DNA of 64,000 nt, from positions 62,001 to 126,000 of the forward strand of contig NZ_LIQI01000027.1 in assembly GCF_001418105.1 (NCBI RefSeq). Direction: 5' to 3'. The first letter of the stretch is position 1. Each line of letters starts with the position of its first letter. Under the pieces are notes generated by a model that worked only from the letters and a program-made list of their open reading frames with translations, did not search any database and was not told where the DNA came from. Positions 52,924-61,520 of the stretch are shown here, in pieces. The translations under genes and the position numbers were made by a program. This DNA comes from Lacinutrix himadriensis (GTDB lineage: Bacteria; Bacteroidota; Bacteroidia; Flavobacteriales; Flavobacteriaceae).

Positions 52924-55107
52924 ATGAAAATTTTTGAAAAAATTGCAATATCTATTGTTTTAGTATGCTTTTTAGGTACTTTATTCTTGAACTCTAAGAT
53001 TTCTAGCCTCTTTTTCTTCTTAAGTGTGACTTTATTAAGTTTTAGTTATCTAATATTTGGTTTCGCTCTTTTTAAAATAAAAGATGAAAACTCTTATTTT
53101 AGAGTATTCTCTGGAGCTCTTCTTGGAATTACATTAGGAACATTACTGTTTGTTTTAGATATGCCAAAAGGTGTACTATTGAAAACGATTGTAGCTATTA
53201 ATATTCTTTTTTCTATAGCTTTGATTTTAAATTGGTTGATAAAGAAACAAGGCTTTTCTAAAGAAAAAAAGATGATATTATTTAGGTCCGTTTTTATAGC
53301 ATTAATAACTAGTTTTTTTGCTTACGCATCGGTTCATAATTCACAAAATAGATTTTTATTAAAAAAGATAAGTGGTAAAAAAACAAGCTTAACCTATAAT
53401 TTGTTAATGTTTGATGAAATAGATAATTATGATGCTTTTATGGATAATGAAAATTATCTAGAGGCTATTAATTCAGCCAAGAAATCTGTAGAGTATGGAA
53501 AAAAATGGAGAAAGTATGATACTATTTATTATGATGATTTCTCAGGTACTTATGAATTTCTTTCAAAAGCATATATCCAAAGAGGAAACAAATTATATAC
53601 TAATAGGGATTATCTATCCGCATTAAAAAATTATAGATCTGCAGATAGCGTTTTAAAACATAAAGAGCATATACCTAAATATCCAAAAGCAACGCAATCA
53701 GACATTTATTGGAATAGATGGAATCTTCTAAAAACTTATGACAGACTCAATGATTTTGAAAATTATGATAGGGAAATTGATTTTTTATTAACCAATTACC
53801 ATAAGGTTAAAGATACTATTGATTTAGACTATTTCCGTATCGTGGAAAACGTAGCTAGTAATTATGCAAAGCGTAACGTCTTAGATGAATCTATTCGTTT
53901 GAGTAAGTTTTCCTTAAGTATATTAAAAAAGGATAGTTTAAATAATTTATCGAACTATAGAGATACCTATATCAATTTGGCTAAAAATTATTTAGTAACG
54001 GATAGCTTAGAGAATGCTAAAATTTACTTAGATAAATATTCTGAAATTGCCGATGTAAAGGATTGTAAAATACTGTATTATAATTCCATGTATTTTAGTA
54101 AAGTAAATATTAAACAAGCACTTTCTTATGCTGAAAAAACGTGCGAATGTATGGATAATGAAAATACTCCTAATCCAAATAATCAATTTAGAGCATATTT
54201 AAATCTTTCTCAAATAGCACTGGAAAACTCAAATTATGTGACTTTTAAAAAGAATTTAAAGCGAATAAAACCATTAGTTCCTCAGACATATAATCAAGAG
54301 TTAAATATCTCTAAAATTAATAATACCTTAGGATACTATTACAGACTGAAGGGCGATTTTACTAAATCTAAATATTATTATCAACAATCCTTGAACTATT
54401 ATAGAGATGCAAATGAATATGATAATTATAAAAAGATAATAATTGAGTTAAAGATTGCTTTACTAAATGATGAATTAGGAATTAAAAATAACCTACAATT
54501 AATTAACAAGAAGGTTTTAGATTTATTGTCTACTTACGAGTCCACTACGCCAAGTTTGACAATGATGCATAATGATTTAGCTAGTATCAATACTGGTTCT
54601 AATATAAAATTATCAGATTCTCTATATCACATAACACTTGCTATTCATAAAAAATATAACCTTAAAAATCTCCCTAAAATAGGAGTTGCATATAATGGTT
54701 TAGGAATAAATAATCTTTATTTAAAAAAATACCCCAAAGCAGATTCTTTATTATTGAAAGGAAAAAACCAATTGGAAGCCTTTTACGGAAGCAATCAAAA
54801 TATGAATCAGACCATTAATTATCTGAATTTAGCAAAATCAAAGCTACATCAAAAAGACTTTTTAAATAGTGCTAAATACTTGGAAAAAGCCACAATCACA
54901 GCTAATAATTGTTTTCCAAACGAAAAAACGATTTACGAATCCTATATATTAAAATTACAAGGAGATCTGGAACTAGAAACATCTAAAGATCGTGTTGTTG
55001 CTTGGAATCATTATACTAAAGCGTTACCAATTGCGGAAAAATATTTACCAAAAGACCATCCATTTATAATAGAACTTAAAAAGCGAATTAAGAGGAACGC
55101 TTCCTAA
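52924..55107 (+). CDS. TPR-rich membrane protein
   Basis: This 727-residue protein has about five hydrophobic segments in its first 140 residues (ISIVLVCFLGTLFLNS, LFFFLSVTLLSFSYLIFGFA, VFSGALLGITLGTLLFVLDM, TIVAINILFSIALILNWL and SVFIALITSFFAYAS). Tetratricopeptide-like helical repeats cover the rest (SDIYWNRWNLLKTYDRLNDF, VAYNGLGINNLYLKKYPKAD). There is no histidine-kinase, LuxR or protease domain after the repeats, unlike many TPR sensors in this phylum. The gene is single, with an AT-rich 210-bp upstream region and no clear operon partner. Function unknown; a protein-interaction scaffold is likely. Confidence 0.8.
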   Translation: MKIFEKIAISIVLVCFLGTLFLNSKISSLFFFLSVTLLSFSYLIFGFALFKIKDENSYFRVFSGALLGITLGTLLFVLDMPKGVLLKTIVAINILFSIALILNWLIKKQGFSKEKKMILFRSVFIALITSFFAYASVHNSQNRFLLKKISGKKTSLTYNLLMFDEIDNYDAFMDNENYLEAINSAKKSVEYGKKWRKYDTIYYDDFSGTYEFLSKAYIQRGNKLYTNRDYLSALKNYRSADSVLKHKEHIPKYPKATQSDIYWNRWNLLKTYDRLNDFENYDREIDFLLTNYHKVKDTIDLDYFRIVENVASNYAKRNVLDESIRLSKFSLSILKKDSLNNLSNYRDTYINLAKNYLVTDSLENAKIYLDKYSEIADVKDCKILYYNSMYFSKVNIKQALSYAEKTCECMDNENTPNPNNQFRAYLNLSQIALENSNYVTFKKNLKRIKPLVPQTYNQELNISKINNTLGYYYRLKGDFTKSKYYYQQSLNYYRDANEYDNYKKIIIELKIALLNDELGIKNNLQLINKKVLDLLSTYESTTPSLTMMHNDLASINTGSNIKLSDSLYHITLAIHKKYNLKNLPKIGVAYNGLGINNLYLKKYPKADSLLLKGKNQLEAFYGSNQNMNQTINYLNLAKSKLHQKDFLNSAKYLEKATITANNCFPNEKTIYESYILKLQGDLELETSKDRVVAWNHYTKALPIAEKYLPKDHPFIIELKKRIKRNAS

Positions 55108-55175
55108 TAAATAATTTACTACGCTTAAATATTCTATAGATTTTAGGTTATATAAGTTAATTAGAGTAATAGTTT

Positions 55176-56873
55176 TCACTCTATTTCTTTAGCATAAAAA
55201 CCCTCTTTTAAATCTTTGGTACGCTGTTGCGGAATGACCTTAAAGTTCGCCTTAAAAAAATCTAATTGTTCTTGGTTTAAAGCAGGCAACGGAATATTTC
55301 CTGTTCCCCAAAAGAAGTCCACATTATTAGGCGTGTGAATACTTGTGTTTTGTAACGGAAGCGTTTCATATTCTTCCGAATATTTAGAATTTTTATACGG
55401 AGTTATAAGGTATTCCGAAGAAAAAGTACTAGAAACGGCAAGCTGTTTATTATTGCTAATTTGCTGATTGTTTATCTTAAAAAATAATGGTATTGCTGCA
55501 AGTATAACAGACATAATTAGAACAACCTGAATGCTTTTTCTATGCATCAATAACTTGGAAGCTATCAGTAAACTAAAACACAATATAAACGGAAAGAAGA
55601 AGCGATATTGTGGCGACGTTAGTAATAGAAATACCATAGTGATTACCGAAACCGTATAAATAATAAAAAGCGCTTTTTTGTTTTTAGATTTTGCTATAAT
55701 AAATGGAACCACAGCCAAAAGGACTATCATTAATTTATTAAAAATCCCATGTAAACTAGGTGCTAGTAGCCAGCTTTTTAGTTTTGTGAAATAGGACGCG
55801 TTTTCAAATGCTTCGGCAGTTAAATGGTATGCATACGGTTTGGTGTAATTCGCAAAATAGATTTCTATACTTGTGGGTAAACTCCAAGACGTTTTTAAAC
55901 TTTCTATTCCTTGTAAAGGAAACAATAAATTACCAGTAACTATTATATTTTTAATAGCAAATAGGAGTAAGGTTAGACTTCCAAACAAAACAATAATAGA
56001 GCTTGTACTTCTTGTAAAAATGAAATAACGTTTATACAATACTAGAGCAAAAAGGCAAAATGGGAATGCGGTTAGTTTTATGAAAATCATAAAAAAGGAA
56101 AGCAATACTACTGCGAAAAAAGCTTGTTTTGTATAGCTAGAATAGCATATTACGAATTGATGTAAAAGTATAAAACTTAACACATAAATCGCAATATCTG
56201 GTGATGGCGCAGATATAAATTGGAAGAAAAAAACATTGGCTATAGGGAATAAACCAAAGATGAGATTTCCTTTTGAAGTGTCTTTTTTAGAGATATAATC
56301 ATGTAGTCTAAAAATAGCGTATACATTACCAAGCACTAATGCTAAAGCACTTAAATCGTTAAATCTGTTGTACATAAAGCTGAAATTAAAGGCACTTTGT
56401 AAAATGTGCCAACCAGAGGTTTGTCCTAAAAAGACATGCAAGTTTACCAAGCCATTTACAAAACCAAATTCATTAAGCCATTTAATGGTTTGTATGTAAT
56501 ACGATTCGTTATCGATAACAAATGGAGGAGAAGCGCTTTGTGCTAAAATAAGGATGCTTATAAGTGCTAAAACGATTTTAAGAAACGTAGATAGCCCAAG
56601 TAATTCTGTTTTTAGTTGATGCCAAAAAGCAACTATTTCTTTGCAATTTAGAAATGCTAAAGCGCTTGTGATTAATAGTAAAAGAATATGAAAGTATCCA
56701 TTAATAGCAAACGGAATAGCCCAAATACTAGCAAGTAATGTAACTCCGAAAAAGCCAAAAAAGATAGTTATTATGGTATCTTGTTTTTGTGATTGTAAGA
56801 CACGGTTTATGCTCACGCCAATAATGCTGCTTATTGTAAGAATGTAAAGCCAGGAAAGGAGGATTAGTAGCAT
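55176..56873 (-). CDS. LIC_10190 family polytopic membrane protein
   Basis: This 565-residue protein has about twelve hydrophobic segments and a soluble C-terminal tail of about 90 residues. The pattern LILAQSASPPFVIDNESYYI, QTIKWLNEFGFVNGLVNLHV and LGQTSGWHILQSAFNFSF is typical of the LIC_10190 family, which resembles ArnT/PMT-type glycosyltransferases with a first-loop acidic residue. Substrate and direction are unknown. The gene sits between two TGTCATTTCGAG-type half repeats and the TPR gene, apart from other glycan genes. Confidence 0.82.
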   Translation of the reverse strand: MLLILLSWLYILTISSIIGVSINRVLQSQKQDTIITIFFGFFGVTLLASIWAIPFAINGYFHILLLLITSALAFLNCKEIVAFWHQLKTELLGLSTFLKIVLALISILILAQSASPPFVIDNESYYIQTIKWLNEFGFVNGLVNLHVFLGQTSGWHILQSAFNFSFMYNRFNDLSALALVLGNVYAIFRLHDYISKKDTSKGNLIFGLFPIANVFFFQFISAPSPDIAIYVLSFILLHQFVICYSSYTKQAFFAVVLLSFFMIFIKLTAFPFCLFALVLYKRYFIFTRSTSSIIVLFGSLTLLLFAIKNIIVTGNLLFPLQGIESLKTSWSLPTSIEIYFANYTKPYAYHLTAEAFENASYFTKLKSWLLAPSLHGIFNKLMIVLLAVVPFIIAKSKNKKALFIIYTVSVITMVFLLLTSPQYRFFFPFILCFSLLIASKLLMHRKSIQVVLIMSVILAAIPLFFKINNQQISNNKQLAVSSTFSSEYLITPYKNSKYSEEYETLPLQNTSIHTPNNVDFFWGTGNIPLPALNQEQLDFFKANFKVIPQQRTKDLKEGFYAKEIE

Positions 56874-56887
56874 AATTAATTTTTAGT

Positions 56888-56916
56888 GAGATATTTCGAC
56901 TGCGCTCAATATGACA
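56888..56916. repeat. Inverted copy of the TGTCATTTCGAG palindromic repeat
   Basis: It reads GAGATATTTCGACTGCGCTC then AATATGACA, the reverse complement of the repeat form seen at 30329, with a few mismatches. Confidence 0.6.
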
Positions 56917-56944
56917 ATTTGATATAATCCCAAAAAAAGAAATA

Positions 56945-56966
56945 CTTCGACAAGCTCTTTATGACA
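56945..56966. repeat. Second inverted remnant of the same palindromic repeat
   Basis: It reads CTTCGACAAGCTC followed by TTTATGACA, about 30 bp from the copy at 56888 and in the same orientation. Confidence 0.5.
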
Positions 56967-56992
56967 TTAAGTTTCATTTATAATACGGAACA

Positions 56993-57661
56993 CTAATCAC
57001 TACCAACTATTTTCCCATCTACCATAGTTAGTTTTCTATCTGCCATATCTGCTAATTCTTCGTTATGCGTAACAATGACAAAGGTTTGCCCAAACTCATC
57101 ACGTAATTTAAAAAAGAGATTGTGTAGGTTTTCGGCAGAAGCACTATCTAGGTTTCCAGAAGGTTCATCTGCAAAAATTAAATCCGGATTATTAACCAAA
57201 GCTCTAGCAACAGCAACACGTTGTTGTTCGCCACCAGAAAGTTCGTTTGGTTTGTGTTTGTATCGATGAGATAAACCCAAAAAATCTAAAAGTTCTTTCG
57301 CTCGTTTTTCTGCTTCCGCAGGTTTTGTTCCTTTTATAAAAGCAGGAATACAAACGTTTTCTAAAGCTGTAAATTCAGGTAATAGTTGATGAAACTGAAA
57401 GATGAAACCAATATTTTCATTTCTAAATTTAGCTAAAGCTTTATCACTTAACGAAAGTATTTCTGTTCCTTTAATTTGAAAGCTAGTATCTTCTTTTTTG
57501 GAGGCTTTATCCAAGGTTCCTAGAATTTGTAAAAGGGTAGTTTTTCCTGCTCCAGAAGTACCAACAATAGATACAATTTCTCCTTTTTTAATATGAAGAT
57601 TTACACCTTTTAACACGTGTAAATCTTCGTAATATTTATGAATATTTTTGGCTTGAATCAT
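56993..57661 (-). CDS. lolD: LolD-like ABC transporter ATP-binding protein
   Basis: This ABC ATPase of about 222 residues belongs to the LolD/MacB group that powers lipoprotein or small-molecule export. The ATG at 57661 is chosen over a TTG at 57679. The motifs are [20 protein letters not shown] (Walker A), [20 protein letters not shown] (Q-loop region), [16 protein letters not shown] (signature), [13 protein letters not shown] (Walker B) and [10 protein letters not shown] (H-loop). No permease gene is adjacent, so LolD is assigned by family resemblance only. Confidence 0.88.
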   Translation of the reverse strand: MIQAKNIHKYYEDLHVLKGVNLHIKKGEIVSIVGTSGAGKTTLLQILGTLDKASKKEDTSFQIKGTEILSLSDKALAKFRNENIGFIFQFHQLLPEFTALENVCIPAFIKGTKPAEAEKRAKELLDFLGLSHRYKHKPNELSGGEQQRVAVARALVNNPDLIFADEPSGNLDSASAENLHNLFFKLRDEFGQTFVIVTHNEELADMADRKLTMVDGKIVGSD

Positions 57662-57712
57662 TATCTTTTTATCAAGCAATGAAAGTACTACTTTATGCTT
57701 AATCCAGCAAGT

Positions 57713-60148
57713 TTAAATGTTTTTAGGTTTCGATTTAAAGATGTTTTTTACATTGTTATAATCTATATAATACACCATTCTAAGAGAAAAAACATGATTT
57801 ATATCTTCTTTGAACAAGTCGTTTAAGCTAGAAAAATAATCGTCTTTGGATGCGTTTGTATCGTTATACAATCTATTTCTATATAATGCAGTTAACTGAC
57901 TTCCAGGAGCAAATTGCCAAGAGTAGGATAGGTCTAAATTCCATGTGTCAAAATTTACATCCGGATTATCTACATCTGCTTTTGTATAACCATCCGCTTG
58001 GTTTAAGCGGCCATTTTCTTGAAGTGCGTATAAATCGTCTTCATAAGTTACTGTACTCCAGTAATTTCTAAAGGTTAGATTTAGTGCGTGAAAAGAGTTG
58101 AAGTTATAGCTTGCAGAAATACTATTAATTATTGTTTCTTGGTCACGTTGCCCATAAATAATGTCGTCATTATCCAGCGTTTGTACATAACCACGTTCTT
58201 TTAATTCCATATCATAATCAAAAGAATACTGCATGATAAACTTATCGCCAAGTTTTAACCGTGGCGATAAGCTATAAAAATAACTGGTATAATCTCTTCC
58301 GTTTTCAAAAAGAGTTTCATAACCAAAACTAGCATCTAAAGCAAAAGTTTTATTGTAATTAGAAGAAATCCAACCATTCATATTCAGCCAATCTTCAGAA
58401 ATAAAATAGCGATTTTCTGCTCTTGGTCCAAAATAGTCATACTGTTTTCCGGGTTGCACACTTACATAAGCACCAAAACCCAATAAGCTCTTTTTTAAAG
58501 TTCCGTTAAAGTTTACATTAAAGTTTTTACCAGTGTAGGTATGTGGTTTAAATAGGTAGCTTACATTAGCGTTAACGTATAGTTGAAAGTCATTTAGTAT
58601 TTTTGTAGGTTCAAAAATTCTATAACTTCCGTTCGCATAAAAATTACTATAGTTATTTCTAAATAATATTCCCATATCATTAATATCGTATTTTTTGTCT
58701 ACAGCTTCATGTTCCACCGAAAAGCGATATTTTCCACTATTTTTTCCAAAACCTATTCTGCTACTATAACCTACTTGATTGTTTTCCTCTGGTAGATTGA
58801 TATCGCTTCGTTTCGCTTGCGCAATAAAACCATAGGTGTTTTTTTTGTTTACAAGATCTAAAAGTAACCCCGTTACATTGGCATCTCTTGCATGCCCATT
58901 TCTAGTAACATTGGTATTGATTAAACTTACAGATGAGTTTTTGTTAAACTGTTGGTCTACCACAAGAATATTGTAATTAGCCATAGGTTCTACCACCTCT
59001 TCTCGGGTACTATTGGTTACATTATCTTTTATTTGTGCTTTTGTTTTTTCGGTGATGGCATTAAAAACACCAATACCTAATCCGTTTTTGGTTCTACCAG
59101 AAACTTTAATCGCATTAAGCATGTTTACTTTTTCAGGAAAGTCTACAAATTCTTCATCATCACTTAAAGCAACTTCACCAACAGGAGCGCTCCCAATTCT
59201 TCTAGAGTAAAATAAGTTTCCTTTAGAAAATAAATCGACACCTTCGGTAAAGAATTGTCTTTGTTCAGAAAACTGTTGTTCAAAAGGACCTAAATTTAAT
59301 TGTACATTATCAAAACCAGCTTGGCTAAAATCGGGAATTAAGGTTGCATCTAGTGTGAAGTTTTCACTAATCCCGTATTTCACGTCCATACCAAGTCCGT
59401 AATCCGGATTTTTACTAGAATTATAAGTCGCAGAAGCAAAGGGGTAAAAGCTTAATCGAGTAGGTGGTTCAATGTTTTCAATTCCTTTAATTTCTCCGTG
59501 ATATAAACCAATATTTCCTTTGGTAACATCTATTGGGTTCCAAGTATACTGTGAGTTATCTGTTCTAAATCTTCTATGAAATTGTAAACCCCAAGTTTGC
59601 ACTTCTTGATTAGAAAAACGCAAAGTAGCATAAGGTATTTTTACTTCTACAATCCAACCATCATCTACAATTCTGGAAGCACTTTCCCAAACAGCATTCC
59701 ATCCAAAATCTTCTCCAATAGTTGGATTTGCAATAGCATCTGCTTGATGTCCGGTAGGGAAAATAAAAAACTCAACATCATTTTGTGCATCGTTATTCGG
59801 ATTTAAAACAATGCCGAAAAAATCGGAAACACCAAAATTATCGCGTTGCGAAAACTGTTTAATAATAGCTTCAGGAGTATCGTGTAAGTATGCTGCAAAA
59901 AAGATAGCATTATCATTATAAGTTACTTTTACTTCTGTTTTTTGATGTTCCTTTTCGGTTGCACCAACATCGGGTCTAAATTGAATAAAGTCTCCAGCAA
60001 TTTCTGCTTCTTGCCATGCCGCATCGTCTAAAATAGCGTCAATCTTTGGTGCTTGGTCTGTTCTTTTAATGTTTAATGATTTTTTTTCTTGCGCTTGCAA
60101 AGTAATAGCAGTAACCATTGCAAGAAAGAAAATGATGAAATGTCTCAT
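57713..60148 (-). CDS. DUF5916 outer membrane protein with N-terminal CBM9-like domain
   Basis: This 811-residue protein has a signal peptide (FFLAMVTAITLQAQ), a carbohydrate-binding-module-9-like domain at about 25-200 (APKIDAILDDAAWQEAEIAG and VEVKIPYATLRFS), and a long beta-strand-rich C-terminal DUF5916 region up to the end. That region contains LSFYPFASATYNSSKNP and repeated aromatic strands such as SYNFNSFHALNLTFRNYWST, consistent with an outer membrane barrel. The family is common in Bacteroidota and its function is unknown. It is divergent from folE with a 208-bp gap. Confidence 0.87.
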   Translation of the reverse strand: MRHFIIFFLAMVTAITLQAQEKKSLNIKRTDQAPKIDAILDDAAWQEAEIAGDFIQFRPDVGATEKEHQKTEVKVTYNDNAIFFAAYLHDTPEAIIKQFSQRDNFGVSDFFGIVLNPNNDAQNDVEFFIFPTGHQADAIANPTIGEDFGWNAVWESASRIVDDGWIVEVKIPYATLRFSNQEVQTWGLQFHRRFRTDNSQYTWNPIDVTKGNIGLYHGEIKGIENIEPPTRLSFYPFASATYNSSKNPDYGLGMDVKYGISENFTLDATLIPDFSQAGFDNVQLNLGPFEQQFSEQRQFFTEGVDLFSKGNLFYSRRIGSAPVGEVALSDDEEFVDFPEKVNMLNAIKVSGRTKNGLGIGVFNAITEKTKAQIKDNVTNSTREEVVEPMANYNILVVDQQFNKNSSVSLINTNVTRNGHARDANVTGLLLDLVNKKNTYGFIAQAKRSDINLPEENNQVGYSSRIGFGKNSGKYRFSVEHEAVDKKYDINDMGILFRNNYSNFYANGSYRIFEPTKILNDFQLYVNANVSYLFKPHTYTGKNFNVNFNGTLKKSLLGFGAYVSVQPGKQYDYFGPRAENRYFISEDWLNMNGWISSNYNKTFALDASFGYETLFENGRDYTSYFYSLSPRLKLGDKFIMQYSFDYDMELKERGYVQTLDNDDIIYGQRDQETIINSISASYNFNSFHALNLTFRNYWSTVTYEDDLYALQENGRLNQADGYTKADVDNPDVNFDTWNLDLSYSWQFAPGSQLTALYRNRLYNDTNASKDDYFSSLNDLFKEDINHVFSLRMVYYIDYNNVKNIFKSKPKNI

Positions 60149-60356
60149 TTGGTTTAGTGTTTAGTTTTTGATGGATAGATTAAAGACATATAAAAAAAAG
60201 AAATGTTACAGTAAACTTAAGAAATCTAAAATTCAAATACTTTTTTTATCATTAACGAAAGTAAAAACAGGAAGAATTTATTAATGTAGAGTAAGTAGGT
60301 TTAATAGGTTTCGACTTATTTTTTTTGCTTATTTTTATAGAATTAATTTATATACG

Positions 60357-60953
60357 ATGCCATACAAACAATTTGAAGAATATAATATTGACGTAACCGA
60401 AGGTATAAAAAACCAATTTAAAAATATTATTGAAGACTTAGGGGAAGATACACAACGGGATGGGTTACTTAAAACACCAGAACGTGCAGCAAAAGCGATG
60501 CAGTTTTTGACGCAAGGTTATGATCAAAATCCGGAAGAGATTCTTAAAAGTGCAATGTTTAAAGAAGATTATAAGGATATGGTTATTGTAAAAGATATTG
60601 AATTGTATTCTTTATGCGAACATCATTTGCTTCCTTTCTTCGGAAAAGCACATATTGCATACATACCTAACGGACAAATTGTAGGATTAAGTAAACTACC
60701 AAGAATTGTCGATATTTTTGCTAGACGATTGCAAGTACAAGAGCGTTTAACCCATCAAATATTAGATTGCATTAACGATACTTTAAAACCTCAAGGAGTT
60801 GCCGTTGTTATTGAAGCTTCTCACATGTGTATGATGATGCGTGGCGTACAAAAGCAGAATTCGGTTACAACAACTTCTGGATTTAGAGGGCAATTTGAAA
60901 AAATTGAAACACGAAACGAATTTTTAAAATTAATTAGCACAAAGCTTTCCTAA
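60357..60953 (+). CDS. folE: GTP cyclohydrolase I
   Basis: FolE converts GTP to dihydroneopterin triphosphate, the first step of folate synthesis. The 198-residue protein has the zinc and active-site residues in [20 protein letters not shown] and [12 protein letters not shown], and the substrate segment [20 protein letters not shown]. The start [20 protein letters not shown] region is typical. Length is normal for a type I enzyme. It is followed 87 bp later by a small membrane protein gene. Confidence 0.96.
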   Translation: MPYKQFEEYNIDVTEGIKNQFKNIIEDLGEDTQRDGLLKTPERAAKAMQFLTQGYDQNPEEILKSAMFKEDYKDMVIVKDIELYSLCEHHLLPFFGKAHIAYIPNGQIVGLSKLPRIVDIFARRLQVQERLTHQILDCINDTLKPQGVAVVIEASHMCMMMRGVQKQNSVTTTSGFRGQFEKIETRNEFLKLISTKLS

Positions 60954-61040
60954 GGTAAGCTACATGTAACATATAGTCTAAATTTTATACTAATTAAGTG
61001 TCCGTTAAACTTGGCACTTTTTTTGTTTAATATAATTACT

Positions 61041-61328
61041 ATGAATTTACAATTTAAAAACAAATACAAATTATTAGCCCTAAGCATCTTGTTAGATGTC
61101 ATTGGTTTAATTCCATTTATTGATCTTATTTGGGCACCACTTTCGGGTTATATTATGACAAGACTGTATAAAGGAGATATTGGGAAAATAGCAGGGGTTA
61201 TTACCTTTATTGAAGAAGCTATTCCTGGATTAGATTTTATTCCAACCTTTACCATCATGTGGTTTTACACCAACGTGATTAAAAAGACAAAACCAGAAGA
61301 TACAATTATAGAAGTCGATGCAGAATAA
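61041..61328 (+). CDS. Small membrane protein, hypothetical
   Basis: The ATG at 61041 gives a 95-residue protein MNLQFKNKYKLLALSILLDV with two or three hydrophobic segments (LSILLDVIGLIPFIDLIWAP, LDFIPTFTIMWFYTNV) and an acidic tail (KPEDTIIEVDAE). An upstream in-frame extension to 61011 exists, but the ATG at 61041 better fits a basic N-terminus. It is a conserved-looking flavobacterial membrane protein of unknown function. Confidence 0.75.
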   Translation: MNLQFKNKYKLLALSILLDVIGLIPFIDLIWAPLSGYIMTRLYKGDIGKIAGVITFIEEAIPGLDFIPTFTIMWFYTNVIKKTKPEDTIIEVDAE

Positions 61329-61355
61329 GTATTGAGTATATATAATAAATAAAAA

Positions 61356-61384
61356 AATCTCCTCCCTTTTTAAAGGAGGAGATT
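61356..61384. terminator. Hairpin after the small membrane protein gene
   Basis: AATCTCCTCC (61356-61365) pairs perfectly with GGAGGAGATT (61375-61384) around a 9-nt loop. It is preceded by A7 and followed by a T-rich tract, so it could terminate in either direction. Confidence 0.7.
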
Positions 61385-61406
61385 GCATTTTAAATTTATG
61401 AGGTTT

Positions 61407-61490
61407 TAAAATAGCTTCGCATTTTATGTCAAACTCTCCGATTCCTAAAAGAATCATCTCTCTTTAACTAAGGAGAGGAACAAGTTTCTA
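61407..61490. repeat. Copy C of the roughly 90-bp intergenic repeat
   Basis: It reads AAAATAGCTTCGCATTTTAT then AAACTCTCCGATTC and CTCTTTAACTAAGGAGAGGA, colinear with the copies at 38491 and 39222. It ends about 31 bp before the stop of the TonB receptor gene, again just downstream of a minus-strand gene. The 192-bp gap 61329-61520 holds this and the hairpin. Confidence 0.7.
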
Positions 61491-61520
61491 TTAAATAGGA
61501 ATCTTTCGACTTGTTTAAAA

